Shown: piece by piece, positions 23,797-37,222 of the stretch
Layout of the letters: each line of letters begins with the position of its first letter
How positions within the stretch are numbered: position 1 is the stretch's first letter
NCBI RefSeq assembly: GCF_040054535.1
Contig: NC_090789.1
Location: forward strand, 3,402,197 to 3,466,196
DNA length: 64,000 nucleotides
DNA from: Antennarius striatus
Lineage: Eukaryota; Chordata; Actinopteri; Lophiiformes; Antennariidae
Direction: 5' to 3'
Notes under the pieces: model-generated
Databases searched by the model: none
Told to the model about the DNA's origin: nothing
What the model saw: only the letters and a program-made list of their open reading frames with translations
Position numbers and translations under genes: made by a program

Positions 23797-26700
23797 CTAC
23801 GACAAGAAAAAAAGAAAAAAAAACACGAGACGCGTTGAAAATTCTTTATTTCCAGTCAACAACATCAAAATAAACACTTTACAAACGCTGACCTTCAGGT
23901 GACGCTGAATTGTTGTGATTGCTTTTTAACAATGAAGGATGCAAGCTGTTCACACCGATTGGATTTTAATTCACGGCCAATTAAACTCGCCGTGTCGCCG
24001 TTGAATCATTTGCTCGGTAAATTTCCATCAAATTTTACAGGACTGGTGACAATTCACCCGCCTTTGCGCTCCTCCAGAGGAAGCAGCAATTACACACAGC
24101 GTTCAGACGCTACTGACGTCGTAATATTTGCTCAAACTTCTTTAAATCTGCCCAAAAAATTGCAGCAAATAGAGAATAAAGGATTTGATCAATTTTTATC
24201 AATTGACTATGGACTAACATTGATTTGATGATGTAATAACCAATTATAATGCTGACCCATTATACTGTATAACAACTCATATTTTTTGTAAATTGTATAT
24301 TTACACCAAATATTTCTGATTATTTCTAATTATTTTAACTGATTTTAATTGTGAAATGATCACTTCGTTGTAATTTTCAGCTCCATGAGGTCAAGTTTCA
24401 GGACAAGTTTATGTCATTTAATCCAGTTTTACCAGTTATGACATCATCATTTTTCATTCACATTAAATCTGTATCTTCAGCCACATTTAAAAAAAAAAAA
24501 AAAAAATCGACGGCATTCAAAAAGCAGGACAAACAGAATAACCACCAACAATCACAATGGTCGACACACAGCTACAGTCTCCAGATCAACGCTGCGAACG
24601 CCAGGAAGACACGTCTTGTCCACCGCCGTTCCACTAGAATAAGGTTTTTATAAAAACCCGGATCCTGATGGGAGGATAAATCCAGGCCTCGTAGTGGGAG
24701 GACGCAGTGATTCATCCTGAACCCTCCTGACTTTGTCTTAAACTCTGGAACTCGGAGCCGGATCTGTAAAAGCTCAGACAGGCAGCCTGTAGGGAATCAC
24801 TGGTGATCCTTCTGTGTGCGCCGGCTGGGAGAGACGAGGCCGACGAACAGGAAAACCCCAGAATACCCGACGCGTGACAAAGAGTTTTATAAATATATTC
24901 CCCCTCTTTGAATATCGATCCCGGCTGTTTCCTCCCATCAGAGGACGGATCGACCAATCAGAATAGAAATCCAGTTCAACGCATTCATATAATTTCCTGT
25001 ATGGATGTGACAAACGCCAGTGGATTTTACTAAACGCCCTGCGGTTGGCGTCCCAGGATGACATCCTTTAGAACAGTTCCACCCACAATCAGCTAAAAAA
25101 AAAATTAAAATTAAATTAAAAATGACCCAGTCATCATCCAGATGAGCCGTTTTTCATTTTCTAACCGAGAATCAAGACTCTGGCATCTTATAATTTCCTC
25201 GCTCCCGAAGCCTGTAAATAGGCTACTCTCCAGGTTCTATTCTGAATCATATGAATTGTTTGGTATCCATGGAAACAACTCCAAGGGCTCCTGCTTGAAC
25301 TGTAGACAATATTGGCACACACCAGCAGGCTAAAGATGATGAAAACCAGCCAGTTGTATAAAAGCAAAGCGGAGCGTTTCTGGTGTTTTTGCACAAAAGG
25401 AGCGAACAAAACACTTCTTTTGTATCTCGTACCTGGAGCCGGGGGGGGGGGGGGGGTTTCTGACATCTTCTGAAAGGGGCAGCAGATTGACGGGACGACC
25501 CGACGCAGGTGTCAAAGGTCAACGTCCCCCCCCCCCCGCATCCCCGGTTACATGCGACAGATTAAAGGCACACAGATGTGCTCACGCGGGCTATTCTGAA
25601 TGTAAATTGCTGTCGAGGCGGAACGTGTGGGCGGCAACAGCCTCTATCTAACTGATAGAGGGAGAGGAAGATGGAGAGAGGAAGACGAGGAGTGGGTGTT
25701 GGAGAAAAACACTCAGTACTTCACATACATCTGTAATTATACGTAAACTTTTGGAAAATTCGACTTAAATTATAACATTTTTTCTCCACAAGAGATCTTG
25801 ATAAAGAAAATTAAAACAAAAAAAAAAGCCTTATACAATAAAAATATCCATCAAATTATATCTACAGCATTTTTAATAACCCTGAACTCTCCCTGCAGCT
25901 ATTAAATTAGTAAAAGATGATCTTAATTATAATCCCAACTTTTAATTCCACCCCCGATGAACAATCCCAACCGAAACAACACGACTGATCTGCTGGATCG
26001 TCTTCAGCCGTCGCTCACATCCTCTGCCCACTCAGTGGTGCGCGTCGGAGATAACGCTGGCATCACGTTACCTTACACCATGGGACAAAACTTTATTAGA
26101 AGCGACGCGTAGCGACAAACGCTGGCAGCATCCTACCTGGCACGATGGTTTGAGAGAAATACCAGAATAACTTACGACAATCTACATGTGCTAAATCTAT
26201 TATGATAATTAATTAGAATGATAGATTTATTGTTTAAAGTATAATGGGGGGGGGGGGATATGCAGAGTTATGACCCAGAAACCCTCCTTTCACAGGTCAC
26301 GATTAAAAAAAATATATAAAATGCAAAAAAGTGCAGGGACCCCTTCAGGACTGTGGGAATATTAAACGCCGGTGCTCTGGGAATGAACCATGATGGATGG
26401 ACGAACAGATGGGATGGAGGCAACCAATTCTACTATTCCCCTTCCCCGCTTTTAAAAAAAAAAAAAAAGAAAAAACACTGATAACCCCGATCGCAGTGAA
26501 CGACAACAAAAAGGTTATTTTAAAGTTTGCCTGCATCCTCTGGAGTGATGCCTGAGTCATGTGGAGGACAGCGCTGCGTCAGCAAGGCCATAAAAAGAAC
26601 GCTGCCGGGACGGCGTGGACTGGAGATGTCAGGTATAAAGTATAAAATGATTCATAATAAAATCACACTTTTGTCATGTAGTAAAATCAACGCCTAAAAC

Positions 26701-26836
26701 TATTTTTAAAAGCAAAATTCATTCCGTCACAGATGCTTTTCTCTCGCCGATCCACATCCCTGAGCTACGCTGGAACATAAACGCATCGCTCATCAGCTGC
26801 ACCGGTGATGGTGGGGTTCGGCTTCGCTGGGTTCTG

Positions 26837-26838
<2 letters not shown>

Positions 26839-26867
<29 letters not shown>

Positions 26868-26868
26868 T
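26839..26868. repeat. CA dinucleotide microsatellite
   Basis: About 15 uninterrupted CA units in the syngap1-vps72 interval. Confidence 0.9.
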
Positions 26869-29800
26869 ACCAGGATCTCATTATGTCTGGTCTGGAGCCT
26901 CTGGTGACTCACAAACAGGCCTGCTGGGGCAGATGTCACATTCAAGTCAAATGGATGTTTCCATAATTGCTGCATTCTGACGAGTAAGTATCATTCATGT
27001 CATGAACGTGGCTGTTACAGCTGGGAATTTTATATTTTTTCAAATATGTCTATAAAGTTTAGTCTATATAAAGATAAACTACCTCCTAATTCAGACCTGG
27101 TGATGTTAAACCATCAATCTGTCCTCTAATTCCTGATTTAAAGAGTTAAAAATCCGACCAGTAAATAGCAGTTTATGAGAAGATGGTGAAAAGCAGCAAT
27201 TAGTTGCCAGTTCATGGTGATCCTTTTTAATTGCATATCTCTGCAAACTGTCAAATTTTCCAAATAAAGACAATAAATCAAATAACTTTTCAACTTATTA
27301 AACAGCATCTCTCCAGTGTTTGGGAGATGTGCACAAGAGATTGTGAAATAATATTGAAGCAAACTGTTACCATGGAAATAAGAAAAATCTCCCAATAAGA
27401 TTAAAAATAAATAAATAAAAAAAGGCACCACTTAACAGCACTTGGCTGCGTGTAGAAAATTTTTGAATTCCCACTTTGGAAGCGATTCCTATATTCTCAC
27501 TTCGATCGGATAAGAGACAGAGATGAACGATGTCTTTACTGGAAGAGTTTCCACACATTTTCACATCTTTAACTGTTTGTGCCAAAAAGTACAGTTAAAT
27601 AAAGTTAATTTAAAAAAACAAAAAAAACAAAGTGAGAGCATTGGTTTAATGGACTTTGAACGTTAAAAGCCCAATAAAAACTCTGAAAAGATAACGGCGC
27701 TAAAATGAAGAACGTGGGTTGTTGGGTTTTTGCAAAAAAGAAAAGTCACCCCAAAAAATAAATAAAAAAGGGGCGGGGGACGAGTGAGACCTGTGTGTTC
27801 CAAGCCTTTCTCTGTCCATGCTATGTTTAGCAACAGCACTGTAATCAAGTAAAATGTGAAAACGCACAGAGGACCTTTAGAGCGTTGAAGGATTTGAAAA
27901 GCAGAGGTGGGAGGAGGGGGCTGGAGGAAGCAAAGGGGCATTGTGGGGGCGTGAGGTAGCCACGGGGAAAAAAAAAAAAAATCGGCTTGATAACTGACGG
28001 GTATTTCTGGAGCGCCGGAGAGATTGACTTCACAACATTCCTGCTCTGGTAAAAAACCAGCGTTTCTGGGGAGGCCGGGGGACTCGGGGTTGTTTCCTTC
28101 ACGCGGAAAAGATCTCAAGCGAAAGGAAGATGTGAGATCGACGTCTGAAATCAAAATAACGTTAAAAATAAATAAATAAAAAGTGAAGTTGCCCTCCATC
28201 ACATGTGATTTCCAACACTCCGGTCTCTCTCCTGATCATCCCTCTGCCCATGCCAAAGCTAGCCAAGGGGAGTGTGGCCTAGTTACCATAGGAACATGTT
28301 CGCAGCCAGCTTCGCTCTCCATCAAACTACCTTCATTTTTACTAATGCGTTCAGAAGGATCATTGTGTGCCTTTGCTTATGAACATCCAGACCTAGAATA
28401 AGCAGCAAATTGACTCACCATTCACCAACTATAATGGGGTTTGTTTTTTCTTAAAAAAAAAAAAAAAAAACCCCAGCAAATTTCGACTAACAACCCCCCC
28501 ACCCCCCCAAGAACCTTCTTGTTTCTTTCATCCCAACACTTCAAAACACGACTCCGTGGGTCTGCCTGCGTGAAGCGAAACAACGGCTTTAAACACGCTG
28601 CGCCGACTAACAGAAAATGACTTCCCATCCTCTACCCAAACCACCCACCCCCCCAGAGGAAGCACAAATGGCTGCTTTTATCTGGGAAAGAAGTAAAGAG
28701 AGCGAAGAAGAAGAGGAAGACTCGTAGTGAATCAAAGTCAGGAGTAAAAGGCAAATATTGCTGTTGAACCCAAGAGGATGTCAAAATAAAACTTCAGGGA
28801 TTTGACAAAGAGGAGCTCTGCTGGAGGATTGAAAGGCCAAAAAATTATACATTATATATATATATATAAATATACTGTATGCCGATGAGCTTTTGCAAAA
28901 GCTGCGTCGTGCTGAGGTCTAGAAATACACCAGAAAGAGGAGAGTGCAGCTGAGGCTGAACTTTCAGGTGCCATTGGCGACGGCGGCGTCGATTGGATCT
29001 CGGGTAGAACATATAAAAAACACACACAACAGAGGAAAAACCCGACGACATCGAGACAGACTGGGGGAGGTGCTGCAGAAGCACAACAGACCGGCGACGG
29101 GCTACAACCGACTCACTTGGGGTTAAAACTCCAGGTCCGCCGCAGCAAACCTCCGCTTGACCAACCAACCCAAACTGACTCTGATGCGGCAGCCACGACT
29201 TTGAAGATGTGTCCATGCAGCTATTGGTGGGCACAAACACGGTTTATTCGTTCAGGCTTTTTTTTTTTAAAGATCGGACAGATCAATATAGTTTGAACAG
29301 CAACACAGAGACATTATTGTGCATAATATGATTCTGTTGACCAGGATGACAGAAAAGGTGGGAAACAGTTGGAAGCATTGCAGATTGACCGTCTGGGATT
29401 TGAATTCCGTTCCATCTGTAATCATTCAGAACATGAAAATGAAACATTTCTGTCAGGACAAGATAGATTTTGACTGAAAACAACAGAAAGTGCACATTTT
29501 TATTCCCTTATTTCACTTACCTTTAAAAATGCAGGCCATAATAAATTAGATACTAATAATAGGAGCGGTTTTCAGCCCATCATGGCTGCCCTTTATGGCC
29601 CAAATGTCACAACCACAAGCTGTGACTATGAGTAATTGATAAGGATGCTTCCCAACACATCACAGCTTCCCCGTCTCTCCTCCTCTGGCTGGGATGTCAA
29701 GAGGGAAATCATTGATAAAGAAGCCAATTAATAGATGTTCAACGCCTCCGTTGGTCACATTTTATGTGAGACGTTAACTGGTTTAAGCTGCTCAATGAGG

Positions 29801-31562
29801 AACCAGAAGGGGTCGACTAGTGTGGCAGCAGATTAACCAAAGGCGAGTTTCTCAGGCACTTCTATGAGAGGAAATTAATGAGAGTTATGAGGTAGAACGT
29901 AGTTGGAGTGCATCAACTGAGAGAAGAGACTCAAAATGGAGATTTACCACGGGTGGGGGGTTAAAAAAAAAAGCATCTTCTGAGAGAAGGATGGTAAAGA
30001 ACTTCACCAGGCCAAGCCTCAGTTCGAGAAGACCGCAGGACACGAGGAGTGAACGAGTTTTCTTTTTATCGTTTGATGAGAGAACATTCAAACAGACTGT
30101 CAAAGCCTTGCTGTCCTTGGCAGAAAAAGAAGCCAACCCTCCATCCCGGGTGCGTCATATTGAAAAAAAAATGGCTGGAAAGCATCAGAATAACATCGGA
30201 AACTTGATGTTGGAGGAGAATCGGCTCGGCGCCGGCTGTCAGGCTCCCGGATGACAAACTGTGGCAAAGAGTCCAGATTGTCAACAGTTCACAGAGAAGC
30301 AGAAGACTCTCACCCTTCCATCAACGCCCGACTTAAGCCATTCCCCGACAGCTTTATTGGCATTTCATATGAAACAGGATGACGGAATCCTGCAGGGGCC
30401 AGAGATTCAGGCAGAGACAGGCTTGTCTTGTTTTATCAAGAGAGCCGACACTTCATTAACTGAAGCTCTTCTCTCTCCGCTGCGTCGTGTGCTTCTCTAT
30501 ACTTAAGATGGTTGAATGGCATTCAAGAGTTGGCAGTGAAAGCTCTTGATTGACAAACTCTGACCCCAGGTTCAGGTCTTGGTACCAGGACCGGCAAAGG
30601 TCCAGCCTGTAGAGGTGATCAACGTTCAACTCAACCCAACTTTCCCCATTGGAGGGAAAAGAACCTGGTGCTACTTTTGTGGTCCCACCTCTGGTTGGTC
30701 AATGCCAAGCGCGTATTCTCTTGCACAGCCCCGATTAACGGCCGCCATGCTAAAACGACGATGCTACTTTAGCCCGCAACTTTTTTTTATTATTATTCTG
30801 CCTCATTGAGGGGCGATGAAGACTATGTTTAGACTGTTTGGGATCAAGACTTGCAGAAAAGCACCCCTTACCAAGTCAAAACGAGTCGGTACCATACATG
30901 TTTGGAAATGACCGAACCAAGGTTGAATGGCAAGAAAGCCAAACTGGTGCAACTGGTTTTTCGATGCAAAATATCGACACTGCATTCGAATTTACTTGAA
31001 GCAAAATGCATTTTCGGTGCTTCTTCGGCAAGTCACATTTAAAGGCCTTGCCTCCTGCAAAGATGGGTGTGCACAGGTCAAAGGTGGACAACCTTCTGTG
31101 TGAAATGAGATGGTAGAAATCGAACACTTCACGTGTGCAACACTTACCCGAAAAAACAGGACTTCCTAGTGTAGAAATCTCTTACAGCTCAACGCATCCG
31201 TGGATACACGCCGACTCCAGGCGGGTTTCCAGGGCACTTGGGGAGATACTGAGGTTCCAGGTCAACCTTTTTTTTTTGGGGGGGGGGGGACAAAAGGTAG
31301 AACTAGTTTGTGCAGACCTGAGAGATGCTTTCCAAATAAAAGGCCGGCGTTGTCCTCTTCGATATCTAGTTGAACTGCGCTCCTTCGAGCCGGTAGGACG
31401 CGCTCAACATGGGGCAGGTCCTTCTGCTCTCACCTATGCTGCAGGTGTGTCCATTCATGCCTTTTTCCAAGCGTGAAGACTTTTGGAGGAAGCTGGCTGC
31501 AGGTGGTGGTGGGAGGGGGGAGCTGGAGGTAGGGGGGTGGGGGCCGTCCTGTCACCTTCAGC

Positions 31563-32249
31563 TCAGTCCATCACTGAGGACACAGCTTGCCTGGCAGCAG
31601 CTCCCTTCCTGGTCTCAGCGGCTCTCCTCTGCGTCTCCTCCTGCTCTCCTTCTTCTGCTCCTTGTCGATCGCAATCCAAGAACTGAGAAGAGATCCCAAA
31701 GCAGCTTCCTGTGTAATAACGACGATCTCCTCTGAGGACTCTTCCAGTCATCTTAGTTGCTCGATCCGGACTTCTAACAGCCTCAGCTCGGCTCCGTTAC
31801 GAGAATATCAATACCTGGCAGCGCGTTTTTTGTGGTTCCCATCCACCAGTTAGTTCGTCTTCTGACACTTTATGTGCGTTTAACCCGCAGAGACACACGA
31901 CACGACCCGGACACGCGTGGATACACCTGAAAGCTGCGCATTAACCAAAGCGATTATTGGTATTTAAATTGGAATAATCACAAAGAGGATGTCTGTGTGG
32001 CTCTGCCACCTCCGAGCGCCGCGCAAAACTATAGCTGCACGTTTTGCGCACGAATTATTCCTTTCCTACCCCCCCCCCCCTTAAGGCGCAAACGTGAACA
32101 TCCACAATGAATTTTACAGGCGCAATCCGGAACATGTGCAGCAGCACCTGAGACGTGGAAAAACGATCCCCGGCGTCCTGGTTGGGCTCATTTCTTACTG
32201 GAGAGCGTTTGTAGTTGAATCTGTGCGGCATTCCGACGTCTCCATCATC
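31563..32249 (-). promoter_or_regulatory. Candidate syngap1 promoter / 5' exon region
   Basis: A GC-rich island within AT-rich DNA. Minus-strand reading shows a leader-like segment (31751-31563, open but closed by a stop just before a donor AAG|GTGACA) and, farther upstream, a 51-bp exon-like unit (32249-32199) with a long pyrimidine tract plus CAG acceptor and a GTAAGA donor. No other gene on this strand lies between here and syngap1, so these could be its untranslated first exons. This is inference from base composition and splice signals only. Confidence 0.3.
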
Positions 32250-33085
32250 CTGAAGGAGGAAGAGGAGGTGGGGGATGAGGATGAAGAGGAGGTGGTGGTG
32301 GTGGTGGGGGGGGGGGGGGAGTCCCCGTTCCAAATTGAAGCCGCGTCCTGTGGGCTCCTGGGGTCCGACACACCTGATTCCGGCTTGACGGTTACGCGTG
32401 AGAATCGGTGACCGGAGAAGCGTCTCTATCTGGGGGGGGGGGGTGTCACAAACGGAAAGCAACGCCTCCAAACGAAAGAGAGCCGCCCCCCCCCCCCTCC
32501 TCCCGCGGTGTGCCATCACCGGAGTTTGCAACATCCGAAAATAAAAAGCGAGCCGTGACTCGAATACCTGCCCCCCCCCCACGCCAAAAAAAAAAAAAAT
32601 CATCATTAATCATTACATTCATTGACACGGTTCTGAACGCAGGAAGATGATTGACGGGTGTCAAAGAGCTGAGCTGACGTCACTATTTCAATCATCATTA
32701 TTGATTATCAGCGTGGCGGGTTTTACCTTGACGCGGCCTCGCTGGACGTGGAGACACTGGTGCATGATTCTACACAACTGACTCCAGGTCGGCTTAGGCC
32801 CAAACAGTACATAAATATTTAACCGATAAACCCGTTCGATTATTGATCACTAGGGATAAAGGGTCAGAATTAGATGCTGCTACACCTGCAAACCCGCCAA
32901 ACACAGACTCGTCCATCAGACTGGGACGTGATTGGTCACTCCAGAGAACACGACTCCACCCCACGTGGGTTTATTCTATACACCTGTGACCGGAAGTGAT
33001 TGGAACACCTGAAATCAATGATTAATATGTGGAGCCTGAAGAAAGATAAATGCATGTTCTGGTTAACCTTTAGTTACTGGACTGT

Positions 33086-33087
<2 letters not shown>

Positions 33088-33136
<49 letters not shown>
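33088..33136. repeat. CA dinucleotide microsatellite
   Basis: About 24 uninterrupted CA units. Confidence 0.9.
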
Positions 33137-33137
<1 letters not shown>

Positions 33138-34436
33138 TGCACTACATAATGTCATATGATGACAGGTACAGTATTTAATTTTCATGTAGTTTAGGTTTGA
33201 GTCAACACTGATAGTTTTATACATCTAATATCAGGGAAAAGGCAGGTGCTGAATGTCATTGATCTTTTTCTGATCATGCATCCATCATGCTAATTTTTTT
33301 TTTTTCTTTCAGATTGAATAAATACCACCCACAGGCACACATCAGTTTTCCTTAATAATACACGACTGTCTTCCCATGTAGTGAGGCAACTTCCAGGAAA
33401 ACTAATAGTTGGTTAATAAGATGCTGTCCTAAAAACAAAAATCCTTCCTTTTTCTGCATGGGTGTCAGTCACTTTCCTTCATTTCCAATCGCGTTGCTTT
33501 GACTCGACTGAAACACGCGAGTCTGAACTCAAAGCTGTGGCAGATGTTGTGGAAACATATGGAGAAAAGGAGGAATAACAACAGCTTGAGTCAGCTGCTC
33601 ATCCGAGCTACAGAATCCCAGTAACAAGATCCCGAGGGGCCTCTGCATTCACTGCAGGGGGGTGCAGACGGCTTGACAGGTGAACCAGTTTTCAAAACAG
33701 GTTATTATAGAAGTTGTTCTTCTGCTTCCTTTAAACATACTTGTAAATTCATTTTCAATATTTCTTCCCTCAATGTCAGCAGATCTAGAATGCTGTTCTC
33801 CCTGTAGTCCCCGTTCATCCTCCCCCATGTACAAAAATAAATGTCAGCTCCATGCTTCCTTTATAAGGTCTTTATGCATCTTTAATGTCATAAATGAGCC
33901 TTTAGTTTAGCATTAAGTAGTCATCAAGGTTTAAAAGCACTACATTCCCCATAATGCATCTGAACACAACAGAACTGCCCAGCTCATTCAGCTGTAGTCC
34001 CTTTAACAAGAAAACCAATCTTCATGTTTGGAGGCAGTAGATGTCCTATTATTGAAACTAATGTTGATGTAAAAACAAAAACGACTCTCTTAAGTATTAA
34101 AGTGTTTCTGTTCGGTCACTTGTTTCCTGACTGAGCTGCAATGAAGACACGGCGACGACAACAAGGCATAAAGCTGGAACTTCCAGCCACAGTGGAGTCG
34201 ACTAACTGTGACTGATGGGTCCTGGTTTCAGCTTCGGCAGGATTTTAGAATGCATTTTTGCACAGGATGAAGACGCAGCAAATTAAGAAGAGGAACAAAT
34301 TCAATAACTGAGCATAAAGAACAACCAGTGAGTTTGTGTTTCACCTGAAAACCCAGCATTTTATAGTCAATAGGAATGAAAGACTGCAGGGAACCAATTG
34401 TCCTATTAGAGTTCATAAAAGCTTTGATTTTTGACA

Positions 34437-34563
<127 letters not shown>

Positions 34564-37025
34564 CTCAGTTATCTTTTTACCCTCTGTCTCTAAATCAGAA
34601 ACAGACTGGTGGTAAGTTCAAAAGCTAACATGTGGGTAATGATAGCCTTTCTCCTGAACGGTAGTAATTCTCTGACTCACTAAGGGGGGCATCTTTTAAA
34701 AATACACAGACAAAAAGAATAAAGTCAGATCAACATCAGCTGAAACATCTGCAGGAAACAAATCAGAATTTTTAAAACATTGTTAATGTTACTGAACGCA
34801 GAAAGCAACATGTGGTGTTAAAAATATCCAGAACACACACACACACACACACACACTGGAATTGACACGAACCCACTGTCAGCCCTCACTCACTCACACA
34901 CACACACAAGCACAAACACGCACACATCTCCATGGAAACTGATGATAAAGCTGGTCTGCAAAAAAGACGCAATTTGACAAAGCAGGTTAAGGAAATGGAT
35001 ACTCAGCAAGAAACACATATCTGAAGAATCCAAGAGGATTTTTCTTTTTTATTTCAACAAATAAAAAACACAAAAGAAAAGGTTACAAAATAATAAATAA
35101 CCTCAAAATAAACAAAAGAAGCTGAAGCCATGAACAGAAGAGCTTCAAATGCTCCCAAATCTTGTCAGTTTCTTGCTTTCCTGTGTGGCTTGATTACAGT
35201 CCAGGCGTGTGTCGCTGGTGTGAGTCGAATTTAAACACCGTTTGATGCAACAACGAAAATCTGGGAGGCCGCAAAAAAAATTAAATATTTTTTTTTAAAA
35301 AAGCAGAAACATCTGAAGAAGGAAAGTTGCGTGGATCTTGCAGATAGCAAGACAGAGAGGGTGGGCAACGGAAGAGGGAAGAGAGGACAAGGGATGGAGT
35401 ACAGCACAGAGTACAGCACACCACCTACACTGGTCTCCATGGCAACTACCACACTAGAACAAGTGATAATGCAGTTCCCTCTGTTCCTTTTTTTCTGAAA
35501 ACTGTTCAGTTTGCATCATATGCGCTGTTCCGTATGTGGGAGACCTTTCAGCGTTTCTGTCGTTCCAGATGAAACAAGAGGTTCAATGTCACCGAAGAAC
35601 GCTGCCGGCCAACATCATGACCGCCTCACATCCCTTCGTCCGGCAGAGACGTCGGCTCAGACGCAGAATTCATCACCATCGCTTTGAGGGATAACTTGTT
35701 TTTGAATTAATGTGGGGAGGTGGTGGTGATGGGGGGGGTTCCCTCCTTTTTTCCCAAAGCGAGTGGCTGTTTTAAGAGAAGCATGGAGGATTGGTGGAAG
35801 TGGAAAGGAAAATTAAATCAACTTTTTCGTTGTTGTTGTTGTTCCGTCCAAAAACCTTTACGGAAAGGTTAGCTTAGCTTAGCTTAGCTTTCTTTACAAG
35901 GATGCAGTGGCTTAAAACAATCTGAAAGATCATTTTGTCGCCTATGCATTAAAAATATTCTTCTCATCAGTACTCGTTTGTTGCTGATTAAACAAAACAC
36001 TTTGCTCTTTTGCATGAACAACAGGCCTCAAACTCAAAGATCAGTTTAATGCCAAAAGAAATCTAATGATCCAGAGATGAAATTGGGTATTATTGCTTGA
36101 AATGACAATAAATCAAGGAGGATTAAGGTTTATTTCTAGAAATAAGTCATTATTTCTGCCTAAAATTGACTAATTTATTCATCAAAATTGTTGCCATTTT
36201 TTCTCGCCCCCCCCTAAATGATGATTTTACCTCTGAATCCAAACTGGTGAGTTTGTCCTGGATGCACTGGTTACACTTTAAAAATACTTGTTTTCCTCAT
36301 CAACCATCCAAAAATGCCAAGTTTGCAGATATTTTCAGGAATCAGGGATACAGCTTTGACTTGAGATTATGCAAAATGCATCGTCATTGTTTTTCTTATT
36401 TAATCAAAAAACAGCCGACAGGTGAGGAAATTTTTTTTTTTTTAAACAAAAATACACTTTGAATGTAATCCTTAAGAGCTTCGGCGGTTTGGTTATTTTA
36501 TTTTTCCTCACACAGACACAAAACCCCGCATGGCGGCTGAACATCATCAGGAAAGTACAGGAACAGCCGGGAGGAAATCCGCTTGAGAGAAACATGATCC
36601 TTCTGGCAGCGACGTCAAAAGAAGTATTTTTGGGAGATTTTATGCAAAGGTAGAAAATTATGCCTGCGAGCACGCGCTGAGGGCTAAACCGACACGAGGA
36701 AGGCTTTACGCCTTAAACCCCTTCACCAGTCAGCCGTGACGCCGTCGCCTTCGTGGAGCCGCACATCAGCTGAAAAACAAACTTATTCCCCGGTAATGAT
36801 AGAAATTATTTTAATGATGCTAATTGTCTTTCAGTAGAATGAAATTTGCAGGTTATTAAATATGTGACTCAGCATTTCCATCAATTACTTCCCTGGCCGG
36901 CCTTTCAAACTGACTACGATGACTGATGTCAGTGTAGATAATATGAAACTTTAATATAAAGCAGAATAACACAGAAAAAAAAGGTTTCAGAAATAGGAGA
37001 TACAAATTATTCCACATTTCAAGTG

Positions 37026-37031
37026 TTTATT
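37026..37031 (-). terminator. Polyadenylation signal AATAAA for vps72
   Basis: AATAAA on the minus strand about 190 bases past the vps72 stop codon. Gene assignment is by position. Confidence 0.55.
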
Positions 37032-37222
37032 TTTCTTGAGAAATATCTACAATTTACGACACAAAATGACCTGATAATAAGTATAAAATAAAACGCCTGT
37101 CAGCGTGTTCGTTGACGCCACAATGAACAAAATTCCTTTCTGTACGTCACAACTACAAGTCTATTAACTTCCTGGTGTTCCAGATGATGACCTGCATTTC
37201 CAAACAGACCTGTTGACTTCCC

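Noticed and set aside
27663-28202. A 179-codon minus-strand open frame
   Set aside because: Phe-rich low-complexity translation with no conserved motif, neighbours or splice context.
32055-32606. A 183-codon minus-strand open frame
   Set aside because: It passes through G/C homopolymers and GA-rich low complexity; only a small exon-like part deserved mention.
33088-33136. Regular short repeats as a possible CRISPR array
   Set aside because: They are CA dinucleotide microsatellites with no spacers, in a vertebrate genome.
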